A DNA stretch of 56,438 nucleotides from a candidate division NC10 bacterium CSP1-5 (GCA_001443495.1 LDXR01000018.1:1-56438), one strand, 5' to 3'. Counted from the stretch's first letter, positions 15,757 to 24,816 are shown. The notes: a model not told the origin generated them from the letters alone. Made by a program: numbers and translations.

Positions 15757-16788
15757 CTCGATCCTCCTTTGCTTTCTCTTTGGCGCCTTGTCCAAGGCCT
15801 GCCGAATCTCTTTGACCGCCGCCATCATCGATCGGAGCTTCCCTTGGGCCTCCTCGACCGTGCGGGTCTTCAGGCCGCAGTCCGGATCGACCCAGAGGGC
15901 TTCCTTCGGAATCACCTGTAGGGCCTTCGCAATCCGCTCCTTCACCAGCATCGGGCTCTCGATCTTGTGGGAGTGGACGTCCAGGACCCCAAAGGAAAGA
16001 TCCTTATTGAACGGGTGTTTCTTGAAGAGACCAATCAGATCCAACCCGCTATTGGACATCTCCAGGTCGAAGTTATGCACCGGGAATCGCAACATCCTGG
16101 GATAGATGAACTCGAAGGCCCCGTAGCAGATGTGCGTGATGAAATAGGCGGGGACGCCATCCGTCACCATCTGCATGGCCTCGATGGCGAAGGGAAGCTC
16201 TTCTGGACGGACCGACAGGGCGGGTTCATCAATCTGGATGACCTTCGCCCCCGCCTCTACCAGGGTCTCGACCTCTTTTCGGATCGCTCCGGCTAAGGCG
16301 AGACAGGCAGACTTTCGGTCCGGGTAGTAGTCGTTGAAGGACCAGTCCATGATGGTGTAGGGGCCGGTGAGCATCCCCTTGATGGGCTTGCTGGTCAGGC
16401 CCTGCGCGAACTTCCACCACTTCACGGTCATGGGGCCGGGCCACCTGATCTCTCCGGCGATGATCGGTTTGTGATAGTAGCGGTTCCCGTAGGATCGTAC
16501 CAGTCCGCCCATCCGGAAGCCGGGCATGATGTCGGCGAAATAGGCCACCATGTCCCCACGGTACTGCTCTCCATCCACCAGGACATCGAGGCCGATCTCC
16601 TCTTGCTGCTGTACCCAGAACTCAGTGGCCTTCCTCTCCAGGGCTTCTAACTCCTTCTGGGTGATTTCCTTTCGGGCGAACCGTGCTCTCGCCTGCAGGA
16701 GATAATCCGGCTTGGGGAAGCTCCCGACCGTGCTCGTGGGCAAGAGCGGCAGCGTGAGCCCCAACTTCTCGAGCTTGGCTCGGCTCAT
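15667..16788 (-). CDS. MetE-like methyltransferase, catalytic (C-terminal-type) half
   Basis: A 373-residue TIM-barrel protein of the cobalamin-independent methionine synthase C-terminal family. LPTSTVGSFPKPDYLLQAR opens the domain. The zinc ligand pair is HIC (ITHICYG), and later come FGVLDVHSHKIESP and WVDPDCGLKTRTV with the third Cys ligand. It probably methylates homocysteine, perhaps from a corrinoid donor as in core-MetE proteins. I start it at 16788 because an ATG there overlaps the preceding MetE gene's TGA by four bases; the longer upstream frame is shadow. Its last 29 codons are a bS22-like sequence with its own ribosome site, so the enzyme would carry that basic tail if read through. 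Confidence 0.85.
   Translation of the reverse strand: MSRAKLEKLGLTLPLLPTSTVGSFPKPDYLLQARARFARKEITQKELEALERKATEFWVQQQEEIGLDVLVDGEQYRGDMVAYFADIMPGFRMGGLVRSYGNRYYHKPIIAGEIRWPGPMTVKWWKFAQGLTSKPIKGMLTGPYTIMDWSFNDYYPDRKSACLALAGAIRKEVETLVEAGAKVIQIDEPALSVRPEELPFAIEAMQMVTDGVPAYFITHICYGAFEFIYPRMLRFPVHNFDLEMSNSGLDLIGLFKKHPFNKDLSFGVLDVHSHKIESPMLVKERIAKALQVIPKEALWVDPDCGLKTRTVEEAQGKLRSMMAAVKEIRQALDKAPKRKQRRIEVGSVVKKRRKKIRKHKYKKMRRRMRHKKK
15763..15770 (-). promoter_or_regulatory. Ribosome binding site for nested bS22-like gene
   Basis: On the minus strand AAAGGAGG, a full complement of the 16S rRNA 3' end, lies six bases before GTG 15756. It is inside the coding part of the MetE-like gene, over codons KQRR of the linker, which is not where such a strong site is expected by chance in a coding region. 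Confidence 0.65.
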
Positions 16789-17780
16789 CTTTTTCCCCTT
16801 TGCAGGAAGGTATCCCGCAGTTCTTTCATGAGCCTCAGCTTTGCCACCGCCTTGTCCCGCGGCAGGTATTCGAGCCCGCACGAGGGGTTGAGATAGGCGA
16901 TCCCTCCGCTGAGACGCGGGAGGATCCTTTCCAAGATGGGAAAGACCTGCGGCGCGGCCTCCATCCTGGTGTTGCGACCGTCAATGAGCCCGAGCCCCAA
17001 GGTCTTCCGGGAGCCCAGCCTGGCGATCGTCTCGGGGAGTCTCGGTGCATACGTAAAGTCGAGCCCCAGGATATCCACCGGAAGCTCCTGCAGGGACTCG
17101 TAGAGTGGGGTGACATCCGCAAAATAGGTGTACAGGGCGAGCTGTGAAGATCCCTTGGCCTGGCTCAAAGGCTTGAGGGCCTTATGAAGCAGGCGAAGAT
17201 CTTTGGGGTGTTTCAGGATGGCTGGCTCTTCGACCTGGATCACCTCCGCCCCCGCACCCGCCAGGGCGCGGACCTCCTGAGCCAAGACCTCGCTCAGATC
17301 CAGGACCAGGGTGGGAAGGTCGCGGTAGAGGGGGGTCTCCCGGATGGAGGAGACGGCCAATGTGTACGGGCCGGTCAGGACCGGTTTGATCGGACGGGGC
17401 GAGACGGCCCTGGCGTACCGAAACTCCTCCGCGACCAGCGGCCCATTCCCGGCGACCCTTCCCTTGATCACGGGCTGCCGGAAATAAAAGTTCGTGTCGA
17501 AATACCGGAGCAGGCCGTTGATCTCGACCTGGTTCAGCCGTCCGGCCAGATGGGAGATCGAGTCGACCCATCGGATCTGGCCATCGGTCAAGAGCTCGCA
17601 GCCTGCGCGGGCTTGCTCCTCGATGACCTCCGCCACCACGGAATCCTGCACCCGGTTGAAGTCGTCCGCCGAGATCTCTCCCCGTTCCCGCTGCGCGTAG
17701 GCCCGCCGGAGGCGCTGTTGCTCCCTGCTGGCACCGACCCTGGGATAGCTACTGTGGTTGGCCAGAACTAATTCCATCAC
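16785..17780 (-). CDS. MetE-like protein, N-terminal-type half lacking zinc ligands
   Basis: A 331-residue protein of the methionine synthase fold, encoded immediately upstream of the catalytic MetE-like gene. It opens with the MetE-type SSYPRVGASREQQRLRRAY and has LTGPYTLAVSS, VIQVEEPAI, LGLGLIDGRNTRM and LNPSCGLEYLP. Where the catalytic domain has HxC, this protein has LYTYFADV, as the non-catalytic N-terminal barrel of full MetE does. It therefore looks like the structural half of a MetE split into two genes. The start at 17780 (MMELVLANHS) follows no clear ribosome site. The two genes overlap by four bases. Confidence 0.85.
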   Translation of the reverse strand: MMELVLANHSSYPRVGASREQQRLRRAYAQRERGEISADDFNRVQDSVVAEVIEEQARAGCELLTDGQIRWVDSISHLAGRLNQVEINGLLRYFDTNFYFRQPVIKGRVAGNGPLVAEEFRYARAVSPRPIKPVLTGPYTLAVSSIRETPLYRDLPTLVLDLSEVLAQEVRALAGAGAEVIQVEEPAILKHPKDLRLLHKALKPLSQAKGSSQLALYTYFADVTPLYESLQELPVDILGLDFTYAPRLPETIARLGSRKTLGLGLIDGRNTRMEAAPQVFPILERILPRLSGGIAYLNPSCGLEYLPRDKAVAKLRLMKELRDTFLQRGKR

Positions 17781-17793
17781 GCCTCCGGCGTGC

Positions 17794-17865
17794 GTTCATA
17801 GTTCATGGTTCAGAGTTCAGGGACGGCTCCTTCCCACCCTGAACCACGAACCCTGCACCCTGAAC
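17794..17865. repeat. Degenerate GTTCAGGG inverted repeat
   Basis: A left arm of GTTCATAG, GTTCATG, GTTCAGAG and TTCAGGG units faces a right arm of CCCTGAAC, ACGAACCC and CCCTGAAC units across about 10 bases, forming an imperfect long hairpin. It lies just before the end of the peroxiredoxin gene and may terminate it. The same units recur at 24796 and 26087. Confidence 0.6.
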
Positions 17866-17879
17866 GAGGGCCGATGGCC

Positions 17880-18344
17880 CTACTTGATCTGCTGGACCGC
17901 CTTCTTGACCTCCTCGTAATTCGGCTCCTTCGTCGGGTCATCGGAGACCCACATATACCGGATCACCCCTGCTCCGTCCAGGACAAAGACCGCCCGCTTG
18001 GCCGCCGTGTATCCCGTCAGCCCCGCCAGATTGGGGAACTGGATGCCATACGACGTGACGACCTGGCGTGTATAGTCACTCAAGAGGGGAAAGTTGATCT
18101 TGTGCTGCTCGGCGAAGGCCTTATTGGCAAAGGGAGTATCCACGCTGACGCCGAGGACCGCTGCGCCAAGGCCTCCCAGGCTGTCCCGGAACGCGCACAT
18201 CTCCTTGGTGCAGGTACCGGTAAAGGCGGCGGGATAAAAGGCCAGAATCAGTTTCTTCCCTTTAAACTCCGCAAGGCTTCTGGGCTTCCGTTCGGTATCC
18301 ACGAGGGTAAAATCGGGCGCCTTCTGTCCCACGGCGAGGGCCAT
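17880..18344 (-). CDS. Peroxiredoxin (AhpC/TSA family, 1-Cys or atypical 2-Cys)
   Basis: A 154-residue thioredoxin-fold peroxidase. VGQKAPDFTLVD starts the fold, and FYPAAFTGTCTKEMCAFRD contains the peroxidatic Cys in a TxxC context plus a second Cys five residues on. It would reduce hydroperoxides, with thioredoxin as the likely donor. The last strand LDGAGVIRYMWV is normal. The ATG follows AAAGGAGGAGG. The gene stands between the terminator of KorAB and the MetE pair and appears to be its own unit. Confidence 0.93.
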   Translation of the reverse strand: MALAVGQKAPDFTLVDTERKPRSLAEFKGKKLILAFYPAAFTGTCTKEMCAFRDSLGGLGAAVLGVSVDTPFANKAFAEQHKINFPLLSDYTRQVVTSYGIQFPNLAGLTGYTAAKRAVFVLDGAGVIRYMWVSDDPTKEPNYEEVKKAVQQIK

Positions 18345-18401
18345 AGCCTCCTCCTTTCCTCACGCAATGTTCGCGATACTTCGGTGAGTCATCGAGAAGC
18401 A

Positions 18402-18433
18402 CAAAACAGGCGCCCAGGGAGTCCCTGGGCGCC
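18402..18433 (-). terminator. Terminator after korAB
   Basis: The arms GGCGCCCAGGGA (18409-18420) and TCCCTGGGCGCC (18422-18433) form a perfect 12-base stem with almost no loop. On the minus strand it is followed by TGTTTTGTGC. It lies 34 bases past the korB stop, as an intrinsic terminator should. Confidence 0.75.
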
Positions 18434-18467
18434 AGCCGGTATGACAGAGCGGAAGGCGGTGTCCTGA

Positions 18468-19487
18468 TTACTTGACCACCCAGGTGTCTCCCCGGTTGAG
18501 GATGGCCTCGAGATCGCCGGGGCCGAGTCGCTTCTTGGCGCTCTCGATCTGGGCGTTGGCCCCCTCATCATAGGTCATCCTCTTCACCGCCCGGAAGACC
18601 CCGATGGGTGTCGGAAATTGCGGCCCGAGCCGACTCAGGATATAGGCCATGCTCGGGTTGCTCTCATCATGGACCAGCAGCTGGGATGCATCCACCCCGT
18701 CCCCCAGGGTCACGATCTCGGGGTTCATATCCTTTCCGAGGCGGATCCCCTTCTCTCGGTTCTTCCCGAAGACCAGGGGTTTGCCCTGCTCGAGGACCAA
18801 CTGGTGGTCCGCCTTGGTGGCACGATCCGTGATCGGTTCCCACGCCCTGTCGTTAAAGACGTTGCAATTCTGCAGGATCTCGATAAAGGCGGAGCCCTTG
18901 TGCTCGTGGGCTCGCTTCAAAGTCTCCTGCAGGTGCTTTGTCTCCACATCGACGCTCCGCGCGACAAACGTCGCCTCTGCCCCCAGGGCAATCTCGATGG
19001 GGTTGATGGGGTAATCCAGCGACCCGAAGGGGGTGGATTTGGTCACCTTCCCGAGCTCGGAGGTGGGGGAGTATTGCCCCTTGGTCAGCCCGTAGATCCG
19101 GTTGTTGAAGAGGAGGATCTTGATGTCGACGTTCCGGCGCAGGGCATGGATGAGGTGGTTCCCCCCGATGCTCAAACCGTCGCCGTCCCCCGTCACCACC
19201 CAGACGTGAAGCTCCGGCCGGCTGATCTTGAGGCCCGTGGCAATCGCCGGAGCGCGGCCGTGGATCGTGTGAAAGCCGTAGGTATTCATGTAATAGGGGA
19301 AGCGGCTCGCACAGCCGATCCCGGAGACAAAGACCAACTGGTCCCGGGGGATGCCCAGCTCGGGCAGGACCTTCTGCATCTGCGCCAGGATGGCGTAATC
19401 CCCGCAGCCCGGGCACCAGCGGACCTCCTGGTCCGACATGAAGTCCTTGCGGGTCAATTTCAGCGTCGGCGTTGCTGCCTGACTCAT
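18468..19487 (-). CDS. korB: 2-oxoacid:ferredoxin oxidoreductase, beta subunit
   Basis: A 339-residue thiamine-pyrophosphate-binding subunit. WCPGCGDYAILAQMQKV at the start is the family opening. VVTGDGDGLSIGGNHLIHAL is the TPP/Mg-binding GDGD motif, and LLFNNRIYGLTKGQYSPT completes it. Together with the alpha subunit one base away it would oxidise 2-oxoglutarate or another 2-oxoacid to acyl-CoA with reduced ferredoxin. The three-Cys layout of the [4Fe-4S] site can be seen (WCPGCG). The gene starts one base after the alpha gene stop. Confidence 0.93.
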   Translation of the reverse strand: MSQAATPTLKLTRKDFMSDQEVRWCPGCGDYAILAQMQKVLPELGIPRDQLVFVSGIGCASRFPYYMNTYGFHTIHGRAPAIATGLKISRPELHVWVVTGDGDGLSIGGNHLIHALRRNVDIKILLFNNRIYGLTKGQYSPTSELGKVTKSTPFGSLDYPINPIEIALGAEATFVARSVDVETKHLQETLKRAHEHKGSAFIEILQNCNVFNDRAWEPITDRATKADHQLVLEQGKPLVFGKNREKGIRLGKDMNPEIVTLGDGVDASQLLVHDESNPSMAYILSRLGPQFPTPIGVFRAVKRMTYDEGANAQIESAKKRLGPGDLEAILNRGDTWVVK

Positions 19488-19488
19488 T

Positions 19489-21375
19489 TCATTCCTCCAA
19501 GAGTTCCTGGATCTTCTGCATGAGCTCGCCCACCTTGAAGGGGTACCCCTGGATCTTGTTCATCCCTTTGGCATCCACGAGATACTCCGCCCGGATGATC
19601 TTCAAGAGCTGCCCCGTGTTCAGCTCAGCCACCAGGACGGTCTCGAATCTGTGGATGATCTCCTTCAGATCGGGCGGCAGCGGATTGAGATACCGGAGGT
19701 GGACATGAGAAACCGATTTCCCCTGGGCGCGCACCCGCTCAGTCGCCTCCACGAGGGCACCATAGGTGCTCCCCCACCCGATGACGAGGAGCTTCCCAGA
19801 GGGATCGCCGTGAACGTCGGTTCGGGGGATGTCCATCGCGACGCGGGCGACCTTCTCCGCGCGCAGCCGCACCATCTTTTCATTATTGATCGGATCATAG
19901 CTCACATGACCGGTGACATCTTCCTTTGCCAAGCCTCCGATCCGATGCTCGAGCCCCGGTGTCCCCGGTTTCACCCAGGCCCGGGCTAACGTCTCCGGGT
20001 CCCGAAGATAGGGTTGGAACCCCTCGGGACTGGTGCGGAACTGGACATCGATCTGGGGAAGCTCGCTCACCTTCGGGATTTTCCAAGGCTCGGCCCCGTT
20101 GGCCAGATAGCCGTCGGACATATAGATCACCGGGACCATATACTTGGCGGCGAGCCGCACCGCCTCGAAGGCCATGAAGAAGCACTCGCCGGGAGTCGCC
20201 GGGGCCAGGACGACCACGGGGGATTCGCTGGCCCGCCCGTATATTGCCATCAACAGGTCCGCCTGCTCGGTCTTGGTCGGCATGCCGGTCGAGGGGCCTG
20301 CACGCTGGATGTCGGCGATGATGAGCGGAAGCTCCACCATGACCGCCAGGTTGATCATCTCCTGCTTGAGGAGCATCCCCGGGCCGCTCGTGGTACAGAT
20401 CCCGATCGCCCCTCCATACGCCGCCCCGAGCGCTGACCCCACCGCTGCGATCTCATCCTCCGCCTGGAAGGTGTAGACGTTGAAATTCTTGTAGCTCGCG
20501 ACCTCGTGGAGGATGTCGCTTGCCGGAGTGATCGGATAGCTGCCCAGGAAGAGGGGGACCCCCGCCCGCTCCGCCGCCGCGATGAAGCCTAACGCGGTGG
20601 CCGAATTCCCCGTGATGTTCCGGTACTTCCCCGGGGCCAGACGGGCCGGCTTGACCTCATACTGGACGGCGAACATCTCGGCCGTCTCGCCGAAGTGGTA
20701 CCCCGCCTTGAGGGCTCGGATGTTGGCATCGACCAGCTCCGGCGTCTTCTTGAACCGGCCCTCGATCCAGCGGATCGTCGGGTCGATGGGCCGGGTGAAC
20801 AACCACGAGGTCAGCCCCAGGGCGTAGAAGTTCTTGCACCGGCTCGCCACCTTCGTGTTCAGGTTCAACCCCTCCACGGCGCGGAGGGTCATCTGGGTGA
20901 TGTCCACCGGGAAGAGCTGATACTTGGTGAGAGAGCCGTCCTCGAGGGGATTGGTGGCGAAGCCGGCCTTCTTCAAGTTGTTCTCGGTGAACTCCGCCGT
21001 ATCGGCGATGATGATCCCACCCGGCTTGAGATCCCGAAGATTCACCTTGAGGGCTGCGGGATTCATCATGACCAGGACGTCGGGGTTGTCTCCGGGGGTA
21101 AAGATGTCGTGGCTGCTGAAATTGACCTGAAAGCCGCTCACCCCGAAGAGCGTCCCGGCGGGCGCCCGGATCTCGGCGGGGAAATCGGGGAGTGTCGCGA
21201 GGTCCGTGCCCGCCACTGCCGTCTCGTTGCTGAACTGCATCCCCGCGAGTTGCATCCCGTCCCCTGAGTCTCCGGCGAAACGGATCACCACCTCGTCGAG
21301 CTCTTCGTGGCGCTTGGGCACCTGCGGGCGGGGCGGGGTTTCGATATGGGTGGTCATCGCTTTCTCCTCGCTCAC
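19489..21375 (-). CDS. korA: 2-oxoacid:ferredoxin oxidoreductase, fused gamma-alpha subunit
   Basis: A 628-residue subunit. An N-terminal gamma domain (about residues 25-205, with RFAGDSGDGMQLAG) is fused to the alpha domain, which has the GNSATALGFIAAAERAGVPL, FLGSYPITPASDILHE and TSGPGMLLKQE segments that form the pyruvate/2-oxoacid site. The gamma-alpha fusion with a separate beta subunit is the KorAB layout. Which oxoacid is used (2-oxoglutarate most often in this two-subunit type) cannot be read from sequence. A NuoB-like gene stands 37 bases upstream and could be an electron partner. Confidence 0.92.
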   Translation of the reverse strand: MSEEKAMTTHIETPPRPQVPKRHEELDEVVIRFAGDSGDGMQLAGMQFSNETAVAGTDLATLPDFPAEIRAPAGTLFGVSGFQVNFSSHDIFTPGDNPDVLVMMNPAALKVNLRDLKPGGIIIADTAEFTENNLKKAGFATNPLEDGSLTKYQLFPVDITQMTLRAVEGLNLNTKVASRCKNFYALGLTSWLFTRPIDPTIRWIEGRFKKTPELVDANIRALKAGYHFGETAEMFAVQYEVKPARLAPGKYRNITGNSATALGFIAAAERAGVPLFLGSYPITPASDILHEVASYKNFNVYTFQAEDEIAAVGSALGAAYGGAIGICTTSGPGMLLKQEMINLAVMVELPLIIADIQRAGPSTGMPTKTEQADLLMAIYGRASESPVVVLAPATPGECFFMAFEAVRLAAKYMVPVIYMSDGYLANGAEPWKIPKVSELPQIDVQFRTSPEGFQPYLRDPETLARAWVKPGTPGLEHRIGGLAKEDVTGHVSYDPINNEKMVRLRAEKVARVAMDIPRTDVHGDPSGKLLVIGWGSTYGALVEATERVRAQGKSVSHVHLRYLNPLPPDLKEIIHRFETVLVAELNTGQLLKIIRAEYLVDAKGMNKIQGYPFKVGELMQKIQELLEE

Positions 21376-21412
21376 AAGACTCTCCCGGTGTGTTGCGCTG
21401 TTTTCCCGATTG

Positions 21413-21967
21413 TCATGCGCCCTGCCGCCGCCAGGGCAGGTGCACCAGATCCTCTGGCCGGTGACGTTCCTTCGCGATCTTTTGCTGGAGCAGCATGATG
21501 CCGTGGATTAACTGTTCCGGGCGTGGCGGACACCCGGGCACGTACACGTCCACCGGCACGATCTTATCAACCCCCTGCACGATGGCGTAGTCGTTAAAGA
21601 TCCCGCCACAGGAGGCGCACGCCCCCATGGCAATCACCCACTTGGGTTCGGGCATCTGGTCGTATATCCGGCGGAGGACCGGGGCCATCTTCTTGCTGAC
21701 CCGCCCCGAGACAATCATCAAGTCCGCCTGCCGGGGCGAGGCGCGAAAGACCTCGGCCCCGAATCGGGCGAGATCGAATCGAGAAGCCGCGGTGGCCATC
21801 ATCTCGATGGCGCAGCACGCGAGTCCAAAGGTGGCCGGCCACAGAGAAGAGCTGCGCGCCCAATTGAGCATCTTCTCCAGGGTCGTGAAGAGGACGCCGC
21901 GCTTGATCTCCTCTTCCCCCGTCCGGTCCGGCTGCTCCTGATCGAGCAGCTCAACCCTCACCGGCAT
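21413..21967 (-). CDS. NuoB-like [4Fe-4S] subunit, first copy
   Basis: A 184-residue protein matching the complex I NuoB/Nqo6 subunit and related PSST proteins. It has ACCAIEMMA (Cys51, Cys52), MGACASCGG (Cys117, plus an extra Cys120) and [11 protein letters not shown] (Cys146), the four ligands of cluster N2. No other Nuo subunit is nearby, so it is an orphan or a subunit of a different hydrogenase- or ferredoxin-linked complex. It is directly upstream of korA and may carry electrons for it; that is inference. A second copy is at 26207. Confidence 0.88.
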   Translation of the reverse strand: MPVRVELLDQEQPDRTGEEEIKRGVLFTTLEKMLNWARSSSLWPATFGLACCAIEMMATAASRFDLARFGAEVFRASPRQADLMIVSGRVSKKMAPVLRRIYDQMPEPKWVIAMGACASCGGIFNDYAIVQGVDKIVPVDVYVPGCPPRPEQLIHGIMLLQQKIAKERHRPEDLVHLPWRRQGA

Positions 21968-22001
21968 CCCTCCTCTGCCCGCATTCTCCGCCAGGAAGAT
22001 C

Positions 22002-22322
22002 TTACGCCTGAAACGACTGCCCGCAGCCGCAGGAGCCTTTGGAGTTGGGATTCTTGATGGCGAAGCCGGCCCCCATCAGCCCCTCCTGATAGTCGATTTC
22101 TGTTCCAGCCAGGAAGAGCAGGCTCTTGGAGTCGACCACCACCTTGACCCCGTCATGCTCGATGACACGGTCCCCCTCCCGGGGGGCGTCAAAGGCAAGT
22201 TGATATTGATAGCCAGAGCAGCCACCGCCCATCACCCGGACGCGGAGCCCCTGGCCCTCAGTCGCCTCCTTGGCCATCAGCTCTTTCAGCTTCGTTGCCG
22301 CCGTACCTGTTATGGTAATCAT
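22002..22322 (-). CDS. A-type iron-sulfur carrier (IscA/HesB)
   Basis: A 106-residue protein beginning [19 protein letters not shown]. The A-type Cys set is GGGCSGY (Cys35) and SCGCGQ (Cys98, Cys100). These cysteines bind a [2Fe-2S]/[4Fe-4S] cluster for delivery to apo-proteins. The ORF could extend upstream, but GAGGAGG lies about 11 bases before the ATG at 22322, and the extension overlaps the iscS end. It follows iscS on the same strand; no iscU or iscR is in the window. Confidence 0.92.
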   Translation of the reverse strand: MITITGTAATKLKELMAKEATEGQGLRVRVMGGGCSGYQYQLAFDAPREGDRVIEHDGVKVVVDSKSLLFLAGTEIDYQEGLMGAGFAIKNPNSKGSCGCGQSFQA

Positions 22323-22360
22323 GGTTCTTTGAGCCTCCTCGTTGCCTGAATGTCCAGACG

Positions 22361-23575
22361 TTATGCGGATGCCTGCCGGGCATTCGCCATGCGTTCCACG
22401 GTCCCGGGCCAACCACTCGACATGGCCCGAAGCCGCCCCACCCGCTCTCTCAGTTTCTCGATAGTGTAATCGACCTCTTCCTCGGTGCTCCACCGTCCGA
22501 GACCAAAACGGATGCTGGCGCTGGCCAGCTCCCCGCCCACCCCCAAGGCAAGAAGGACGTAGGAGGGCTCCATGCGGGTCGAAGTGCACGCGGAGCCCGA
22601 GGAGACAGCGACGTCCTTCATGCTCAGGAGGAGGGCTTCCCCATCGACCCCGGCAAAGCTCAGATTTAGGTTCCCGGGTAGGCGCCGCTCCGGATGCCCG
22701 TTCAGATAGACGCCATCGATCCGCTGCAAGATCCCTGCCTTCAAGCGCTCCCGTAACTTCGTCAGCCGCTCGGCCTCCTCAGCCATCACGCGCGAGGCCA
22801 CCTCGCACGCCTTGCCGAAGCCGATGATCCCCGGGACATTCTGCGTCCCCGACCGGCGCCCTCGCTCTTGGCCACCGCCGTCTATGAGGGGGATCAGCTT
22901 GACGGCGGGCCGGGCATTCCGGACATACAGCGCCCCCACCCCCTTGGGCCCATACAGCTTGTGGGCCGAAAAGGAGAGGAGATTTGCATGAACGTCATCC
23001 ACCCTCAGGGAGATCCTTCCCAGGGCCTGGGCCGCATCGGCATGGAACGGGACCCCCCGGGCCTTGCAGATCCGCCCGATCTCGGCGAGGGGCTGGATCG
23101 TCCCGATCTCGTTGTGCGCAGCAATGACACTCACCAGGATGGTCCGGTCAGTGATCGCCTGTTCCACCTGCACGGGATTCACCAGTCCACTCCGGTCCAC
23201 CGGAAGGTACGTGACGTCACAACCCTCCTTTTCGAGGCGGCGACAGGTATCGAGGACCGCATGGTGCTCGATGCCTGTCGTGATGATGTGATTTCCGCGG
23301 TCCCGGGAGGCCCAGGCGATCCCCTTCACGGCCAGATTATTCGATTCGGTGGCCCCTGAAGTAAAGACGACCTCCATCGGCTTGCACCCAATGAGGGTGC
23401 TGAGCTGCTCCCGCGCCTTCTCGACAGCCGCCTCGGCCGTCCATCCAAAGACGTGGGTCCGTGAGGAGGGATTGCCGAAATGCTCCCGAAAATAGGGGAG
23501 CATCGCCTCGAGGACCTCCGGGTCCACAGGAGTCGTGGCGTGGTAATCCATGTAAATCGGCACCTTCAGCGCCAT
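22361..23575 (-). CDS. iscS: Cysteine desulfurase (IscS/NifS family)
   Basis: A 404-residue PLP enzyme starting [20 protein letters not shown]. The PLP lysine is Lys206 in [12 protein letters not shown] and the sulfur-carrying cysteine is Cys330 in [12 protein letters not shown], as in group I IscS. It supplies sulfur for iron-sulfur cluster assembly. A longer reading frame to 24226 is a shadow of the overlapping peptidase gene. A near-ideal promoter (TTGACA, 17 bases, TATAAT) lies upstream at 23624-23652. IscA follows, but no scaffold gene. Confidence 0.95.
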   Translation of the reverse strand: MALKVPIYMDYHATTPVDPEVLEAMLPYFREHFGNPSSRTHVFGWTAEAAVEKAREQLSTLIGCKPMEVVFTSGATESNNLAVKGIAWASRDRGNHIITTGIEHHAVLDTCRRLEKEGCDVTYLPVDRSGLVNPVQVEQAITDRTILVSVIAAHNEIGTIQPLAEIGRICKARGVPFHADAAQALGRISLRVDDVHANLLSFSAHKLYGPKGVGALYVRNARPAVKLIPLIDGGGQERGRRSGTQNVPGIIGFGKACEVASRVMAEEAERLTKLRERLKAGILQRIDGVYLNGHPERRLPGNLNLSFAGVDGEALLLSMKDVAVSSGSACTSTRMEPSYVLLALGVGGELASASIRFGLGRWSTEEEVDYTIEKLRERVGRLRAMSSGWPGTVERMANARQASA

Positions 23576-23623
23576 CCATGCCTCATGCGGTGTCAGGGAA
23601 AGCCTGTCCTCTATGCCCTCCGC

Positions 23624-23652
23624 ATTATACGATACTGCGGCCCTCGTGTCAA
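23624..23652 (-). promoter_or_regulatory. Consensus sigma-70-type promoter of iscS-iscA
   Basis: On the minus strand TTGACA (23652-23647) and TATAAT (23629-23624) are separated by exactly 17 bases: a perfect match to the bacterial housekeeping promoter consensus. Transcription would start near 23617, giving a leader of about 42 bases before the iscS ATG at 23575. The boxes sit in the short gap between the peptidase gene end and iscS. Confidence 0.85.
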
Positions 23653-23673
23653 GGTCATTGGGCGCGTTTTCCC

Positions 23674-24792
23674 TTATACTTCCAGCACTTTCGGGAACGT
23701 GGTCAGATTCCGGCAGCCGGTGTCGGTCACCACTACGACATCCTCGATCCGCACCCCTCCGTCCCCCGGATAGTACAGACCGGGCTCGACAGTCACCACG
23801 TTTCCACTCCGGAGGATCGCCCCCCGTTTTCCGATCCGCGGCGGTTCGTGAATCTCGAGGCCCAGTCCGTGCCCGGTCCCGTGAAAGAACCCCTGCATCC
23901 GCCCGTTCGCCTCCCCCGTGGAAAAGCCCAACCCCTCGAAGAGCGCCGTCACCTCCTGGTGGATCGCAGCTCCATCGGCCCCATCGCGGATCAGGGAAAA
24001 CGCCTGTTCTTGCGCCTGAAGCACCGCCGTGTACATCTGCCGCACACGCGTCGAGGCGCGACCTCGGAGCACGGTGCGGGTGAGGTCGCCGAAGTAGTGG
24101 GTCCGGGTCGAACGGGGAAAAATGTCGATCACGAGGGGCGCATGGGCCGGCAGCGGCCCGGTCCCCTCGTGATGCGGGTCGCTGCCGTGCTCGCCCCCGG
24201 CCACGATGGTGTGGTCGGCTATGCAATCGCGGTCGAGTAGGAGGTGATGGATGAGCCGCCGCACGGCCTCCGAGGTCAAGGGCGCGCCCGCTCGGTAGAG
24301 GGCGTGCCCTCGGATCTCGGCCTCGCGGATGGCCTGGATGGCGATACCCATCGCCTCTTCGGCGACCCGGAGGGCCTCCGTGATCCAGGCGACCTCGGCC
24401 TCCGATTTGGTCAACCGTTCCTCGAAAAAGATCCCCTCCTTGACCTGCAGCGTGAACCCGCGATCCCGCAGCTTGTCGACGTACTCCGCGGGAAAACTGC
24501 CGGGGACGAGGAGGCGACCGATCCCGCGCTCTCTGAGTGCCTCCTCGACGGCATCGAGCATGGTCGGCTGCGGGACTCGGCCCTTCGCCCGATCCTCATA
24601 CGTCCGGAGGGGGAGGACGGTCTCGACGGCGGCCTGACTCCTGGCCCGCCCGAGTTCCAGGTCGCTCACGATGATCACCCGTTCCCTGCCCACCTGGAAG
24701 AAGGGGAACGGATCAGGGGCGCGGAAGCGGCTCGCGTAATACAGGTCGGCATCCCGCGCACTGGCCGCAATGATCAACCGCGCCTCTGTCAT
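23674..24792 (-). CDS. M24-family aminopeptidase (Xaa-Pro type)
   Basis: A 372-residue protein. The N-terminal half (about residues 1-130) is a creatinase-like domain. The C-terminal pita-bread domain has [20 protein letters not shown] (two Asp ligands), [19 protein letters not shown] (His ligand) and [10 protein letters not shown] with VRIEDVVVV (Glu ligands), so all five metal ligands are visible. The family includes prolidases and Xaa-Pro aminopeptidases; substrate preference is not deducible. A TTCAGGG-type repeat lies just upstream of the start. Confidence 0.92.
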   Translation of the reverse strand: MTEARLIIAASARDADLYYASRFRAPDPFPFFQVGRERVIIVSDLELGRARSQAAVETVLPLRTYEDRAKGRVPQPTMLDAVEEALRERGIGRLLVPGSFPAEYVDKLRDRGFTLQVKEGIFFEERLTKSEAEVAWITEALRVAEEAMGIAIQAIREAEIRGHALYRAGAPLTSEAVRRLIHHLLLDRDCIADHTIVAGGEHGSDPHHEGTGPLPAHAPLVIDIFPRSTRTHYFGDLTRTVLRGRASTRVRQMYTAVLQAQEQAFSLIRDGADGAAIHQEVTALFEGLGFSTGEANGRMQGFFHGTGHGLGLEIHEPPRIGKRGAILRSGNVVTVEPGLYYPGDGGVRIEDVVVVTDTGCRNLTTFPKVLEV

Positions 24793-24795
24793 CTT

Positions 24796-24816
24796 GGTTC
24801 ACAGTTCAGGGTGCAG
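24796..24816. repeat. Single-arm copy of the GTTCAGGG-type repeat
   Basis: GGTTCACAGTTCAGGGTGCAG matches the left arm of the inverted repeats at 17794 and 26087. No facing arm is seen in the following 200 bases. The remaining gap to 25016 contains no gene or promoter that I can support. Confidence 0.4.

Noticed and set aside
22323-22589. Longer IscA frame of 195 residues
   Set aside because: The first 89 residues overlap the iscS end and show no homology; [16 protein letters not shown] is the usual start.
23576-24226. Upstream extension of the IscS frame to 621 residues
   Set aside because: The added part is the peptidase gene read in another frame; the family start [16 protein letters not shown] and the promoter at 23624 define the real gene.
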